64,000 bases of DNA from ZC4RG20 sp963782445 (GCA_963782445.1 CAWAJM010000001.1:1984001-2048000); one strand, 5' to 3'. Positions 42,101 to 50,829 are shown, numbered from the stretch's first letter. The notes: generated by a model from the sequence alone, not told the origin. Numbers and translations are program-made.

Positions 42101-43606
42101 ATGACCGTGAAGAAACTGCTTTCCGTGCTGATCGTTCCTGTGCTCGTGTCCACGGCCGCGCATGCCGGCGTCGAGCTCATCGCGATCGGCACGATCGACG
42201 GCGCCTATCAGGACCTTTCGAACCCGACCGCGGCGCCGCTTGAAAACGGCATCGCCGGCAACCGGCTCGGCGGCCTCGGATCGGGGTTCGCCTACGCGGG
42301 CGGCACGACGTTCCTTGCGCTGCCGGATCGCGGGCCGAACGCGAACAGCTACAACCCCTCCGTCGACGACACGGTCTCGTATATCGCGCGGTATCAGACT
42401 TTCGATCTGCGTCTCGCGCCCGCCGACCCGGGGGCGCCGCTGCCGTTCGTGCTGACGCCGACGCTGCGGGCGACGACGCTGCTCTCGAGCCCGACGCCGC
42501 TCGTCTACGGCAACGGCGCGGGTCTCGGCTACCAGGCGGACGGCGTGACGCCGCTGGGCTCCGGTGCGCCGGCCCTCAACGCCGTCGACCACCGGTACTA
42601 CTTCACGGGCCGGTCGGACAACTTTGATCCCTCGCGACCGTCGACGTACACCAACGATGCGCGCCTCGATCCCGAAGCCATCCGCGTCTCGAACGACGGC
42701 CGCCGCGTCTTCATATCCGACGAGTACGGCCCTGACCTTTACGAGTTCGACCGCGCGACGGGCATGCGCGTGCGCGCGTTCCGGCTGCCGGACAATCTGG
42801 CGATCACGGCGCTTAGCCCGCAGAAGGCCGTCGAGAAGTCCGTCAACACGGCGGGGCGTACGACCAACAAGGGCATGGAGGGTCTTGCGATTACGCCGGA
42901 CGGCAAGAGGCTCGTCGGCATCATGCAGGCCAATCTCTTGCAGGATAAAAAGAAGAGCATACGTATCGTGGCGGTCGACATCCGTACCGGCGCGACGCAC
43001 GAGTATGCCTACGAGCTCACGGACGGCTCCGGCGCGAGCGAGATCGTGGCCGTCAATGATCACGAATTCCTCGTCGACGAGCGCAAGGGTAACGGCTTTG
43101 CCGACACGCCGCTCCTGACCGACCAGGCTTCGGCGGCAGAGGTCAAAGAGCTGTTCCTCATCGATCTCGACGGCGCTCAGGACGTGACGAATCTCACTGG
43201 CGACCTCTCGGCCTACGCCGTGCCGAAGACGCTGTTCCTCGACGTCGTCAAAGCGCTCTCCGGCGCGCCCGGGAACATCGATCCGAAGTTCATTCCGTCG
43301 AAGATCGAGGGGGTGGCCTTCGGGCAGGACGTGGTCGTCGACGGCAAGACGAAGCACACGATGTTCATCACCAACGACAACGATTTCCTGCCGACCGTTG
43401 CCGACCCGAGCAAAGATCCGGGCGATTCGACGCGCGGGAGTGTGCCGAATCCGAACCGGTTCTTCGTGTTCACGTTCGATGAGGCGGACTTGCCGGGCTA
43501 CGTGCCTCAGGACTTTCGGCGCGCCGAGGATTTCCGCCGGGGGCACGGCGGCGAGCGCGGCCGCGACGGCGGTTTCGAAGGGCGCTTCTTCTCCTACGCG
43601 CGCTGA
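42101..43606 (+). CDS. Exported esterase-like-activity-of-phytase family protein
   Basis: 501 residues. Signal peptide KKLLSVLIVPVLVSTAAHA, then a beta-propeller-like domain: GLGSGFAYAGGTTFLALPDR, GRRVFISDEYGPDLYEFDRA, GMEGLAITPDGKRLVGIMQA, and EFLVDERKGNGF. This matches the family named after esterase-like activity of phytase (PF13449-type), whose true substrates are mostly unknown. AAGGAACC lies 7 nt before the ATG at 42101; the longer frame from 41876 is not conserved. The C-terminal Arg/Gly-rich tail (RRGHGGERGRDGGFEGRFF) is unusual. Confidence 0.82.
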   Translation: MTVKKLLSVLIVPVLVSTAAHAGVELIAIGTIDGAYQDLSNPTAAPLENGIAGNRLGGLGSGFAYAGGTTFLALPDRGPNANSYNPSVDDTVSYIARYQTFDLRLAPADPGAPLPFVLTPTLRATTLLSSPTPLVYGNGAGLGYQADGVTPLGSGAPALNAVDHRYYFTGRSDNFDPSRPSTYTNDARLDPEAIRVSNDGRRVFISDEYGPDLYEFDRATGMRVRAFRLPDNLAITALSPQKAVEKSVNTAGRTTNKGMEGLAITPDGKRLVGIMQANLLQDKKKSIRIVAVDIRTGATHEYAYELTDGSGASEIVAVNDHEFLVDERKGNGFADTPLLTDQASAAEVKELFLIDLDGAQDVTNLTGDLSAYAVPKTLFLDVVKALSGAPGNIDPKFIPSKIEGVAFGQDVVVDGKTKHTMFITNDNDFLPTVADPSKDPGDSTRGSVPNPNRFFVFTFDEADLPGYVPQDFRRAEDFRRGHGGERGRDGGFEGRFFSYAR

Positions 43607-43650
43607 ACGAGGTTAGGACTGAGCGGGGCGGCGGCGGGCTCGGCCCGGAC

Positions 43651-43941
43651 TCAGCCCCGATGGCGCTGCTCGAGCTCGGCGACGACGTCGCCGAGCTCGA
43701 TGCCGCGTAATTTGAGCAACAGGAGCAGATGAAAGATCAGGTCCGCGGCTTCCTCGACGACGCGCTGTTGCGACTCGGCCGCGCCGGCCAGCGCGACCTC
43801 GACGCCTTCCTCCCCGACCTTCTGCGCGACCTTCGTCGTTCCGCGGGCCGCGAGCCGCGCCGTATAGCTGCCTTCCGGCGCCTCGGCGAGCCGGCTCGCC
43901 ACGATGCCTTCGAGCTCGGCCAGAAAATCGAGGCCGCTCAT
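43651..43941 (-). CDS. hisE: Phosphoribosyl-ATP diphosphatase
   Basis: Second step of histidine synthesis: PR-ATP to PR-AMP plus diphosphate. 96 residues; the MazG-like helical core shows KVAQKVGEEGVEVALAGAAE and VVEEAADLIFHLLLLLKLRG with the metal-binding EE and EExxD residues. Its ATG overlaps the hisF TGA (ATGA). In many Gammaproteobacteria this activity is fused behind HisI; here the HisI half is missing and the gene is last in the operon. Confidence 0.95.
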   Translation of the reverse strand: MSGLDFLAELEGIVASRLAEAPEGSYTARLAARGTTKVAQKVGEEGVEVALAGAAESQQRVVEEAADLIFHLLLLLKLRGIELGDVVAELEQRHRG

Positions 43942-44732
43942 GCACGGGCCTCGACGGGCTCGGCGGGCGGACGGATCGCGATGCCCGCCGCGAGCAGATA
44001 GCGCTTGAGATCGGGAATGGCGATCTCGGCCGAATGAAACACGCTCGCGGCCAATGCACCGTCGACGCGCGCCTGCTCGAACACGTCTTTGAAGTGCGCC
44101 ATGGTGCCCGCGCCGCCGGAGGCGATGAGCGGTACGGCAACGGCCTCGCGCACGCGCGCGAGCTGCGCGATGTCGTAGCCCTTGCGGACGCCGTCCTGGT
44201 TCATGCAGTTCAGCACGATCTCGCCGGCCCCGCGGTGCTCGACCTCGCGAACCCAATCGAGCGTGCGCCGGTGGCTGGAACGCGTGCGCGTAGGGTCGCC
44301 CGTGTTTTGATAGACCTCGTACTCGCCGTTGCGCTCGAGCGTGTCGACGCCGATGACGACGCTCTGCGAGCCGAAGCGCCGCACGAGCTCGTCGACGAAG
44401 TCCGGGTGCTCCAGCGCGGGCGTGTTGACGGAAATTTTCTCGGCGCCGAAGTTCAACACGGTCTCGGCGTCGGCGACCGTGCGAATGCCGCCGGCGACGC
44501 AGAACGGAATGTCGAGCACGGCCGCAACCTTGTTGACCCAGCTGCGGTCCACGGTGCGCCCGTCCGGGCTCGCCGTGATGTCGTAGAACACGAGCTCGTC
44601 CGCGCCTTCGTCGCGATAGCGCTTGGCGAGCTCGAGGATATCGCCCATGACGCGATGGTTGCGGAACTGGACGCCCTTGACGACGACGCCGTCCCGCACG
44701 TCGAGGCAGGGAATTATGCGTTTCGTAAGAAT
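43938..44732 (-). CDS. hisF: Imidazole glycerol phosphate synthase cyclase subunit (apparent AUU start)
   Basis: Cyclase half of IGP synthase, using ammonia from HisH. About 264 residues, TIM barrel: KRIIPCLDVRDG (catalytic Asp near residue 11), FCVAGGIRTVADAETVL, EIVLNCMNQDGVRKGYD (second catalytic Asp) and LIASGGAGTMAHFKDVF. In frame before KRIIP there is no ATG, GTG or TTG. The codon at the conserved start (usually Met-Leu-x-Lys-Arg) is ATT at 44732, with AGGAG 8 nt upstream inside hisA. The next GTG would delete the catalytic Asp. The gene overlaps hisA by 19 nt and hisE by 4 nt. A 10-residue C-terminal tail (PPAEPVEARA) is extra. Confidence 0.93.
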   Translation of the reverse strand: MLTKRIIPCLDVRDGVVVKGVQFRNHRVMGDILELAKRYRDEGADELVFYDITASPDGRTVDRSWVNKVAAVLDIPFCVAGGIRTVADAETVLNFGAEKISVNTPALEHPDFVDELVRRFGSQSVVIGVDTLERNGEYEVYQNTGDPTRTRSSHRRTLDWVREVEHRGAGEIVLNCMNQDGVRKGYDIAQLARVREAVAVPLIASGGAGTMAHFKDVFEQARVDGALAASVFHSAEIAIPDLKRYLLAAGIAIRPPAEPVEARA

Positions 44733-45448
44733 CGGCTCATCTCCTGATCGGTAACGCGGCCTTCGAGCAGGGCCTTGCCCGCGATGGCGGCCGCGGCGCC
44801 CGTCTCGGCCAGCGCGTCGAGATCGGCCGCGTCGCGGATGCCGCCGGAGGCCTGGAACGCGATGTCGGGCCAGTCGGCCGCGCAGCGCCGGTAGAGCCCG
44901 ACGTTGGGGCCCGTCAACGCGCCGTCGCGGTCGACGTCGGTGCAGAGCACGTGCTTCAGGCCCTTGTCGGCGTAGCGGCCGAGGATCTCGTCGAGCGTGA
45001 GTCCGCTCGTGCGTGTCCAGCCGTGCGTCGCGACATAGGGCGTGCCGGCGGGATCGATGCGCACGTCGAAGCCGAGGGTGAGCCTCTCCGGCCCGAACTC
45101 GCCGAGCCAGCCGCCGACGATCTCGGGCTCGGCGACGGCGAGGCTGCCGATCACGACGCGGTCCGCGATCTCGAGAGCGCGGCCGAGGCTCTCGCGGTCG
45201 CGGATGCCGCCGCCGAGCTGCACGTGGAAGTCCGGCGCGCGCATGGCCGCGACCATGTCGAGGTGGGCCGGGGCGCCTTGGGCCGCACCGTCGAGATCGA
45301 CGACGTGCAGCCACTCGGCGCCGAGGCCGCGGTAGCGGGCCGCGAGGTCGACGGGCTCGACGCCGTAGCGCGTTTCCTGGTCGAACCGGCCCTTGAGCAG
45401 CCGAACGCAGCGTCCATTGCGGATGTCTATGGCGGGAATCAGTCGCAT
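44714..45448 (-). CDS. hisA: ProFAR isomerase
   Basis: Amadori isomerase converting ProFAR to PRFAR. 244-residue TIM barrel: RLIPAIDIRNGRCVRLLKGR with the catalytic Asp near residue 8, HVVDLDGAAQG, VQLGGGIRDRESLGRALE, CTDVDRDGALTGPN with the second Asp, and QASGGIRDAADLDAL. Start 2 nt after the hisH stop. Carries the hisF ribosome binding site in its last codons. Confidence 0.96.
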   Translation of the reverse strand: MRLIPAIDIRNGRCVRLLKGRFDQETRYGVEPVDLAARYRGLGAEWLHVVDLDGAAQGAPAHLDMVAAMRAPDFHVQLGGGIRDRESLGRALEIADRVVIGSLAVAEPEIVGGWLGEFGPERLTLGFDVRIDPAGTPYVATHGWTRTSGLTLDEILGRYADKGLKHVLCTDVDRDGALTGPNVGLYRRCAADWPDIAFQASGGIRDAADLDALAETGAAAAIAGKALLEGRVTDQEMSRFLRNA

Positions 45449-45450
45449 GG

Positions 45451-46059
45451 CTAGAGCTTCAAAAAGTTATCGAGGATACGCGTGCCGACTTCGGACGAGC
45501 GCTCCGGGTGAAACTGCGTGCCGAAGAAATTGCCCTGCTCGACGACGGCCGAAAACTCGATGCCGTAGCGGCTCGCGGCGCGCGTATAGGGGCCGACGGG
45601 CGCGGCATAGCTGTGCACGAAGTAAGCGTAGGCGCCGTCGCCGATGCCGTCGAGTACCCCGCACGGGCCGCGCAGCTCGAGCTCATTCCAGCCCATGTGG
45701 GGCACGGGTAAGCCTTCCGGCTGGGGCAGCCGGCGGACGCGCTCGGCAATGATGCCGAGGCAGTCGGCGTCTTCCTCTTCGGACGACTCGAACAGCAGCT
45801 GCATGCCGACGCAAATGCCGAGCACCGGTTGCGTGAGCCGCGGCACGACCGCCGCGAGCCCCGCGGCGCGCAGCCGCTCCATCGCGTTGCGGGCCGCACC
45901 GACGCCGGGCAGGATCACGTGCGTTGCGGCTTCGACGCGCTCGGGGTCCGCCGTCACGGGCGCCTCGAGGCCGAGGCGCGCGAGCGCGAAGCCGAGCGAG
46001 GCGAGGTTGGCGCCGCAGCAGCCGATGACGACCGGATCCTTCGAGCTTGCGCGTGTCAT
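45451..46059 (-). CDS. hisH: Imidazole glycerol phosphate synthase glutaminase subunit
   Basis: Class I glutamine amidotransferase feeding ammonia to HisF. 202 residues. The catalytic triad is visible: nucleophile Cys in VLGICVGMQLLFESSEE, and His and Glu in FFGTQFHPERSSEV. The oxyanion region is ILPGVGAARNAMERL. The ATG at 46059 is inside the hisB stop region (4-nt overlap). The N-terminus MTRASSKDPVVIGCCGANLA is slightly longer than usual. Confidence 0.95.
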   Translation of the reverse strand: MTRASSKDPVVIGCCGANLASLGFALARLGLEAPVTADPERVEAATHVILPGVGAARNAMERLRAAGLAAVVPRLTQPVLGICVGMQLLFESSEEEDADCLGIIAERVRRLPQPEGLPVPHMGWNELELRGPCGVLDGIGDGAYAYFVHSYAAPVGPYTRAASRYGIEFSAVVEQGNFFGTQFHPERSSEVGTRILDNFLKL

Positions 46060-47177
46060 AGCAGTCCCTTCGTGGTCGGCAGCGCCTCGCCCCGGCGCGC
46101 GATAGCCTGCCGCAGCGTGCGAGCGACGCCCTTGAACGCCGCCTCGACCATGTGATGCGTGTTCTCGCCGCGCAGGCGAATGTGCAGCGCGGCGCCGAGC
46201 GTCTCGGCGAGCGAACGGAAGAAGTGGGGCACGAGCTCCGTCGGCAGCTCGCCGACGCGCTCGCGCGCGAACCGGCCTTCGAAGACGAGATAGGGCCGGC
46301 CGCCGAGGTCGAGCGCGATCTCCGCATCGGCTTCGTCCATGGGCAACAGGAATCCGTAGCGACCGATGCCGCGCTTGTCGCCGAGCGCCTGCTTGAGCGC
46401 CTGGCCCAAGGCCAATGCGACGTCCTCGACCGTGTGATGCTCGTCGATCTCGAGGTCGCCGTGGCAAGTCACCTCGAGCGCGAAGCCGCCGTGCTTGCCG
46501 AGCTGCTCGAGCATGTGGTCGAAGAAGCCGATGCCGGTCGCCGCGCGCGGGTCCGCCTCGCGGTCGAGGTCGACCTGGATTTCGATGTCGGTCTCGCGGG
46601 TCTTGCGCCGGACCCGAGCCGTGCGCGGACGGTCGAGCAGCGCATGCGCGACCTCGCCCCACGAGGCCGCGGCTGGGTGCGTCGCGGGACCGGCGTCGCT
46701 TCCGTCTCCGGGGCCGAGCCGGAAGCCCGCGAGGCCCATGTTGGCGGCGAGCTCGAGATACGCCTCCGTGTCCCCGACGACGGCCGAGGCCGCGCGGTCG
46801 AGGACGTCGGCGCCGAGGTACGCGCGCACGAGGCCGAGTCCCGGCGGGCGGCAATCGCAGCCGGTGCCGGCATCGTGCGGGCAGCGCAGGAAGGGCGCGA
46901 GCGGCAGGCCCTGCGAGGCGAGCACACGCGCGAGGAACGCGTCGATCTGGGTCGCGGCCCCGTCTGCCGGCCCGGCGGCTACCGCGCCGGCTGCGCCTTC
47001 CTCGGCGCGCGCATCCGGCGCGCCGGCGGCGATCACGACGGGCTCGTAGCCGGCGCCGGTGAGTCTCAGCAGGGCCGGGACGACGCCGGGCACGAGACCG
47101 ATCGCGTCGAGACGCTCGGCGCCCGTTCGCTCGAGCAGGCCGCCGTCGCGCGCGAGGAACACGAGCTTACGCGGCAT
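46056..47177 (-). CDS. hisB: HisB: IGP dehydratase fused to a degenerate histidinol-phosphatase domain
   Basis: 373 residues. The C-terminal IGP dehydratase (about 185-373) is intact: GIGFFDHMLEQLGKHGGFAL, DEHHTVEDVALALGQALKQA, and HFFRSLAETLGAALHIRLRG supply the Mn ligands. The N-terminal HAD phosphatase keeps its zinc loop (CPHDAGTGCDC) but not its catalysis. The DRDGTL motif reads LARDGGL, so the nucleophilic Asp is Ala at residue 9; the TNQ-type motif II is VIAAGAP; CRKP is CRPP, losing the Lys; GDRxTD is GDTEAY, losing the last Asp. The phosphatase is expected to be inactive, leaving a structural or regulatory remnant. Overlaps hisC and hisH. Confidence 0.93.
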   Translation of the reverse strand: MPRKLVFLARDGGLLERTGAERLDAIGLVPGVVPALLRLTGAGYEPVVIAAGAPDARAEEGAAGAVAAGPADGAATQIDAFLARVLASQGLPLAPFLRCPHDAGTGCDCRPPGLGLVRAYLGADVLDRAASAVVGDTEAYLELAANMGLAGFRLGPGDGSDAGPATHPAAASWGEVAHALLDRPRTARVRRKTRETDIEIQVDLDREADPRAATGIGFFDHMLEQLGKHGGFALEVTCHGDLEIDEHHTVEDVALALGQALKQALGDKRGIGRYGFLLPMDEADAEIALDLGGRPYLVFEGRFARERVGELPTELVPHFFRSLAETLGAALHIRLRGENTHHMVEAAFKGVARTLRQAIARRGEALPTTKGLL

Positions 47178-48241
47178 CGGAGCCCTCCGCGGCGAGCGCG
47201 GTCAGCAGCCGGTCGTTGTCCTCGGGCCGCCCGACCGTGATGCGCACGCAGTCGGCGAGCGCGGGCTCGCCGTCGAACGTGCGCACGAGGATACCGGCCC
47301 GGTGCGCGGTCTCGCGGAAGCTTCGGCCGTCGCGCGTCTTCACGAGCACGAAGTTCGCGTCGCTCGCGTAGACGGTCACGATGGCCGGCACCTCGCGCAA
47401 CGCGGCCGAAAGCCGGGCCCGCTCGCGCTTGAGCAGCCCGATGCGCTCCTCGGAGACCCGCAGCGAGTCCCCCGAGAGCGCCTGCATGACGAGCTCGATA
47501 GCCGGCGTCGGAAACGTGTAGGGCGGCAGCACGTTGCCGAGGTAGGTCACGAGCTCGGGCGCGCCGATGAGCACGCCGCAGCGCGCGCCCGCCAGCGAGA
47601 CGAACTTCGAGAGCGTACGCAGCAGCACGACGTGCTCGTAGCGCTGCTGAAGATCGAGGAAGTGCCGGCCCGCGAACTCGTGATAGGCCTCGTCGATGAC
47701 GAGCAGCGCGCGGTCCACGAGCCCTTCGCAGAGCCGCACGACGTCGGGCCGCGGAACCGACTGGCCCGTCGGGTTGTTCGGTGTGCACAGGAACACGATC
47801 TTCGTCGTCGCGTCCACGGCGGCGAGCACGGCGTCGACGTTCGAGCTCGAAGCGGTCCGGCAGGACCCGGAGCGGCACCTTGACGAGACCTGCGCCCTGG
47901 ATCTCGGCATAGACGCGGTACATGTCGAATGTCGGCGGCGTGATCAGTATCCGGTCCCGGCGCGCCTCGCAGAAGCCGCGGATCAGCGCATCGATGGCCT
48001 CGCTGCTGCCGCGCGTCGCGATGACGTCCTGCTCGCGCGCACCGTAGTGGGCCGCGAGCTTGCGCTGGAGCTCGAACGGGCGCGGGGGCGGGTAGACGTT
48101 GAGGCCGCGCTCGGTCGTGTCTCCCGGCGCGCGCCAGGGCGACTCGTTGGCGTTGAGGCGCACGAAGCCTTGCTCGTAGGCGCCCGGGACGTAGGGCCGC
48201 AGACGCCGCAGATCCGGACGGGCGAGATCGAGCACGCTCAC
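47167..48241 (-). pseudogene. hisC: Histidinol-phosphate aminotransferase, split by a +1 frameshift
   Basis: PLP aminotransferase making histidinol phosphate. The N-terminal part (GTG at 48241, overlapping the hisD stop) reads FVRLNANESPWRAPGDTTER through VPLRVLPDRFELE. The rest continues in the next frame from VDAVLAAVDATTKIVFLCTP with NNPTGQ, LLRTLSKFVSLAGARCGVLI (PLP Lys) and RITVGRPEDNDRLLTAL. Removing one base near 47840-47841, in CTCGAACGTCG, restores ELDVDAVLAAVDA and gives about 357 residues of normal length. Both halves are well conserved, so this is either a very recent mutation, recoding, or a sequence error; the gene is essential for histidine prototrophy. Confidence 0.9.
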
Positions 48242-49554
48242 GGTGCGTCCCCGCGCTCGGCCAGCGCCTCGAGCCGCAGTGTCACGGCCCGGCCGTGCGC
48301 CTCGAGCCCTTCGAGCTCGGCGAGGGTCGCGGCGACGGGGCCGATGCTGCGCAAGCCCGCCGGGCTCAGCTCCTGGATCGTCATCGAGCGGCAGAAGTCC
48401 GCGACGCCGAGGCTCGAGCTGCGCCGCGCGTAGCCGTAGGTCGGCAACACGTGATTCGTGCCGCTGCAATAGTCGCCGACGGATTCGGGCGCCCAGGGAC
48501 CGAGGAACACCGAGCCCGCGGCCTGCACGCGGTCGAGCCAGGTGCGCGGCTGCTCGATCTGCAGGATCAGGTGCTCGGGCGCGTAGTCGTTCGCGATCGC
48601 GAACGCGGTCGCGAGGTCCGGCACGGTCACGATCGAGGAGTGCCCGAGCGCGCCGTCGACGAGGGCCTTGCGACCCAGCCGGGACCTCTGCGCCTCGACC
48701 TCGGCCGCTGCGGCGTCGGCGACGCGCGGGCTCGTCGTCAGCAGCAGCACCTGCGAATCGGCGCCGTGCTCGGCCTGCGAGAGCAGGTCGGACGCGACGA
48801 ACGCGGGCTCGGCCGTGTCGTCGGCGATGACCATGACCTCCGACGGGCCGGCCGGGAAGTCGCGTGCCGCGCCCGCCGGGTCGCGGTCTACAAGGGCCTT
48901 CGCAGCCGTGACCCAGGTGTTGCCGGGGCCGAAGACCTTGTCGACTTTGGGCACGGTCTCGGTGCCGTAGGCCATGGCCGCGACGGCCTGCGCGCCGCCG
49001 AGCTTGAACACGCGCTCGACGCCCGCGACCTGTGCGGCGTGCAGGACGGCCGCCGCGACGCGCCCGTCGCGCTGCGGCGGGCTGCAGAGGATGCGCACGG
49101 GGCAGGCGGCGAGCTTGGCCGGGATGCCGAGCATGAGCGCCGTGGAGGGCAGGGGCGCGCTGCCGGCCGGGACATAGAGGCCGACGCGGCCGATGGGCCG
49201 CGAGACCCTTTCGCAGCGCACGCCCTCGCTCGTCTCGACGGAGATCGGCGCGGCGATTTGCGCGCGGTGAAAGACCTCGATGTTGTGCGCGGCCGCGCGG
49301 ATCGCGAATCGCTCGGCGCCGGTCAGCGTCGCGGCCGCCTCGTCGAATTCGCGGCGCTCCACCTCGAGCGACTCGAGCTCGACGCCGTCGAGCTCGCGCG
49401 TCAGCGCCCGCAGCGCCGCGTCGCCTTCGCGGCGCACGCGCGCGATGATCTGCTCGGCGCGGGTGTAGAGCTCCGCATCGGCGGCCAAGGCGGGCCGGGC
49501 CAGCACGCGGTCGCGCGCGGCGGCATCCAGTGCGTTCCAGTCGTACTGCTTCAT
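48238..49554 (-). CDS. hisD: Histidinol dehydrogenase
   Basis: Zn-dependent NAD enzyme oxidising histidinol to histidine. 438 residues: GRVGLYVPAGSAPLPSTALM near residue 122, KVDKVFGPGNTWVTAAKALV near 215, PAGPSEVMVIADDTAEPAFV, LLSQAEHGADSQVLLLTTSP with zinc ligands, and EHLILQIEQPRTWL toward the C-terminus. Between hisG (13-nt gap) and hisC (4-nt overlap). Confidence 0.97.
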   Translation of the reverse strand: MKQYDWNALDAAARDRVLARPALAADAELYTRAEQIIARVRREGDAALRALTRELDGVELESLEVERREFDEAAATLTGAERFAIRAAAHNIEVFHRAQIAAPISVETSEGVRCERVSRPIGRVGLYVPAGSAPLPSTALMLGIPAKLAACPVRILCSPPQRDGRVAAAVLHAAQVAGVERVFKLGGAQAVAAMAYGTETVPKVDKVFGPGNTWVTAAKALVDRDPAGAARDFPAGPSEVMVIADDTAEPAFVASDLLSQAEHGADSQVLLLTTSPRVADAAAAEVEAQRSRLGRKALVDGALGHSSIVTVPDLATAFAIANDYAPEHLILQIEQPRTWLDRVQAAGSVFLGPWAPESVGDYCSGTNHVLPTYGYARRSSSLGVADFCRSMTIQELSPAGLRSIGPVAATLAELEGLEAHGRAVTLRLEALAERGDAP

Positions 49555-49567
49555 CGAAACCGTCGCC

Positions 49568-50473
49568 TCAAGCGAGCATCTTCTCGACGGGCAGCACGAG
49601 CATCGAGCTCGCTCCGGCCTCCTTGAGCTGCTCGAGCGTTTCCCAGAACACGTTCTCGCGGCAGACCGCGTGCACGGCGACTTTGTCGTCGCGCCCCTCG
49701 AGCGGCATGATCGTCGGCGCCTCGCTGCCCGGCAGCAGCGCCGTGATGGCCTTGAGCGCCGAGCGCGGCGCGTGCAACATGATGTACTTGCTCTCGCGCA
49801 CCTGCAGCACGCCCTGGATGCGCTGCAGCAGCCGGCGCATCCATTCGGCCTTGCCGGGCGGTACGGAGACGGGCGTGCGGATCAGCGCCGCGCGGCTCTC
49901 GAGAATCGTTAGTGCCTCGCAAAGCTGGTGCGCGCGCAGCGTCGCGCCGCTCGAGACGAGATCGCAGATCAGGTCGGCGCGGCCGAGACTCGGCGCGATT
50001 TCCACAGCCCCGGAAAATTCGACGACCGCGGCGTCGATGCCCTCGCGCTGCAGATAATCCTTGACGATGAGCGGGTACGTCGTCGCGATGCGCTTGCCCT
50101 GGAGCGAGGCGGGCCCCTCGAACCTCATACCTTCGGGCACGCCGAAGGACAACCGGCACTGGCCGAAATCGAGCGGGCTCACGAGCTCGAACAAGCCCTG
50201 CGTGCCGCGCTCGACGAGCTCGAGACGCCGCTCCTCGATGATGTTGAGCCCGACGATGCCGAGATCGCAAACGTCTTCCTGGACGAGGCCCGGAATGTCG
50301 TCGTCGCGCACGAGCAGCACGTCCACGGGCATGTTCTCGCCGTAACAAATGAGCCGATCCTTGCCGCGCGAGTAACTGAGCCCGCAGCGGGCCAGCAGCT
50401 CCATCGAGTGCTCCGTGAGCCGCCCGGACTTCTGCACCGCAACCTTGATCCGGGTGTCCTGGTTCTTTTGCAC
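49568..50473 (-). CDS. hisG: ATP phosphoribosyltransferase, long form
   Basis: First, feedback-controlled step of histidine synthesis. 301 residues, the hexameric long form with a C-terminal ACT-like regulatory domain (about 220-301: SKYIMLHAPRSALKAITALL) that binds histidine. Catalytic core: KVAVQKSGRLTEHSMELLAR, DIPGLVQEDVCDLGIVGLNI, and the PRPP loop GIDAAVVEFSGAVEIAPSLG with LICDLVSSGATLRAH. The GTG start at 50473 has GGAG about 7 nt upstream; the much longer frame upstream is the regulator gene read out of frame. Confidence 0.96.
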   Translation of the reverse strand: MQKNQDTRIKVAVQKSGRLTEHSMELLARCGLSYSRGKDRLICYGENMPVDVLLVRDDDIPGLVQEDVCDLGIVGLNIIEERRLELVERGTQGLFELVSPLDFGQCRLSFGVPEGMRFEGPASLQGKRIATTYPLIVKDYLQREGIDAAVVEFSGAVEIAPSLGRADLICDLVSSGATLRAHQLCEALTILESRAALIRTPVSVPPGKAEWMRRLLQRIQGVLQVRESKYIMLHAPRSALKAITALLPGSEAPTIMPLEGRDDKVAVHAVCRENVFWETLEQLKEAGASSMLVLPVEKMLA

Positions 50474-50502
50474 GTAGGGTCTCCGAGTTCGATTCGAGTT
50501 GC

Positions 50503-50829
50503 TCAGGAATCCGCGCCGAGCCGCTCGAGCACGATGCGATAGCCGCCGTTGCCGGCGCTGAGAAACCGCGCCACGCGCCCGATCGTCGTGACCGAGACGC
50601 CCGTGAGCTCGTGGATTTTGCGGTAGGGCAGGCCCTGCTGCAGATGAGGCACGACGGACCAGCGGTCCACGATGGCCTCGAGTTCGGCCGGCGTGCAGAG
50701 GTCGGCGAAGAAGCGCCGGCATTCCGCCTCGGATTCGAGCGCCAGGACGGCACGATACAGGCTTCGCTCTGCACGTGCTCGGGTTTTGCCGCCGTTCTGC
50801 GGCTGATCGGCGTTGCGGTGGTTCTTCAT
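50503..50829 (-). CDS. TrpR/YerC-family DNA-binding regulator of the his genes
   Basis: 108 residues. The TrpR/YerC fold is clear: FFADLCTPAELEAIVDRWSV followed by the helix-turn-helix GLPYRKIHELTGVSVTTIGR and VARFLSAGNGGYRIVLERL. Relatives next to histidine genes have been proposed as histidine-responsive repressors (family knowledge, from memory). It is the first gene before hisG (29-nt gap), and a perfect palindrome overlaps the promoter 19 nt upstream, so autoregulation and control of the whole his operon are likely. The basic N-terminal tail (residues 1-22) is not part of the fold. Confidence 0.88.
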   Translation of the reverse strand: MKNHRNADQPQNGGKTRARAERSLYRAVLALESEAECRRFFADLCTPAELEAIVDRWSVVPHLQQGLPYRKIHELTGVSVTTIGRVARFLSAGNGGYRIVLERLGADS

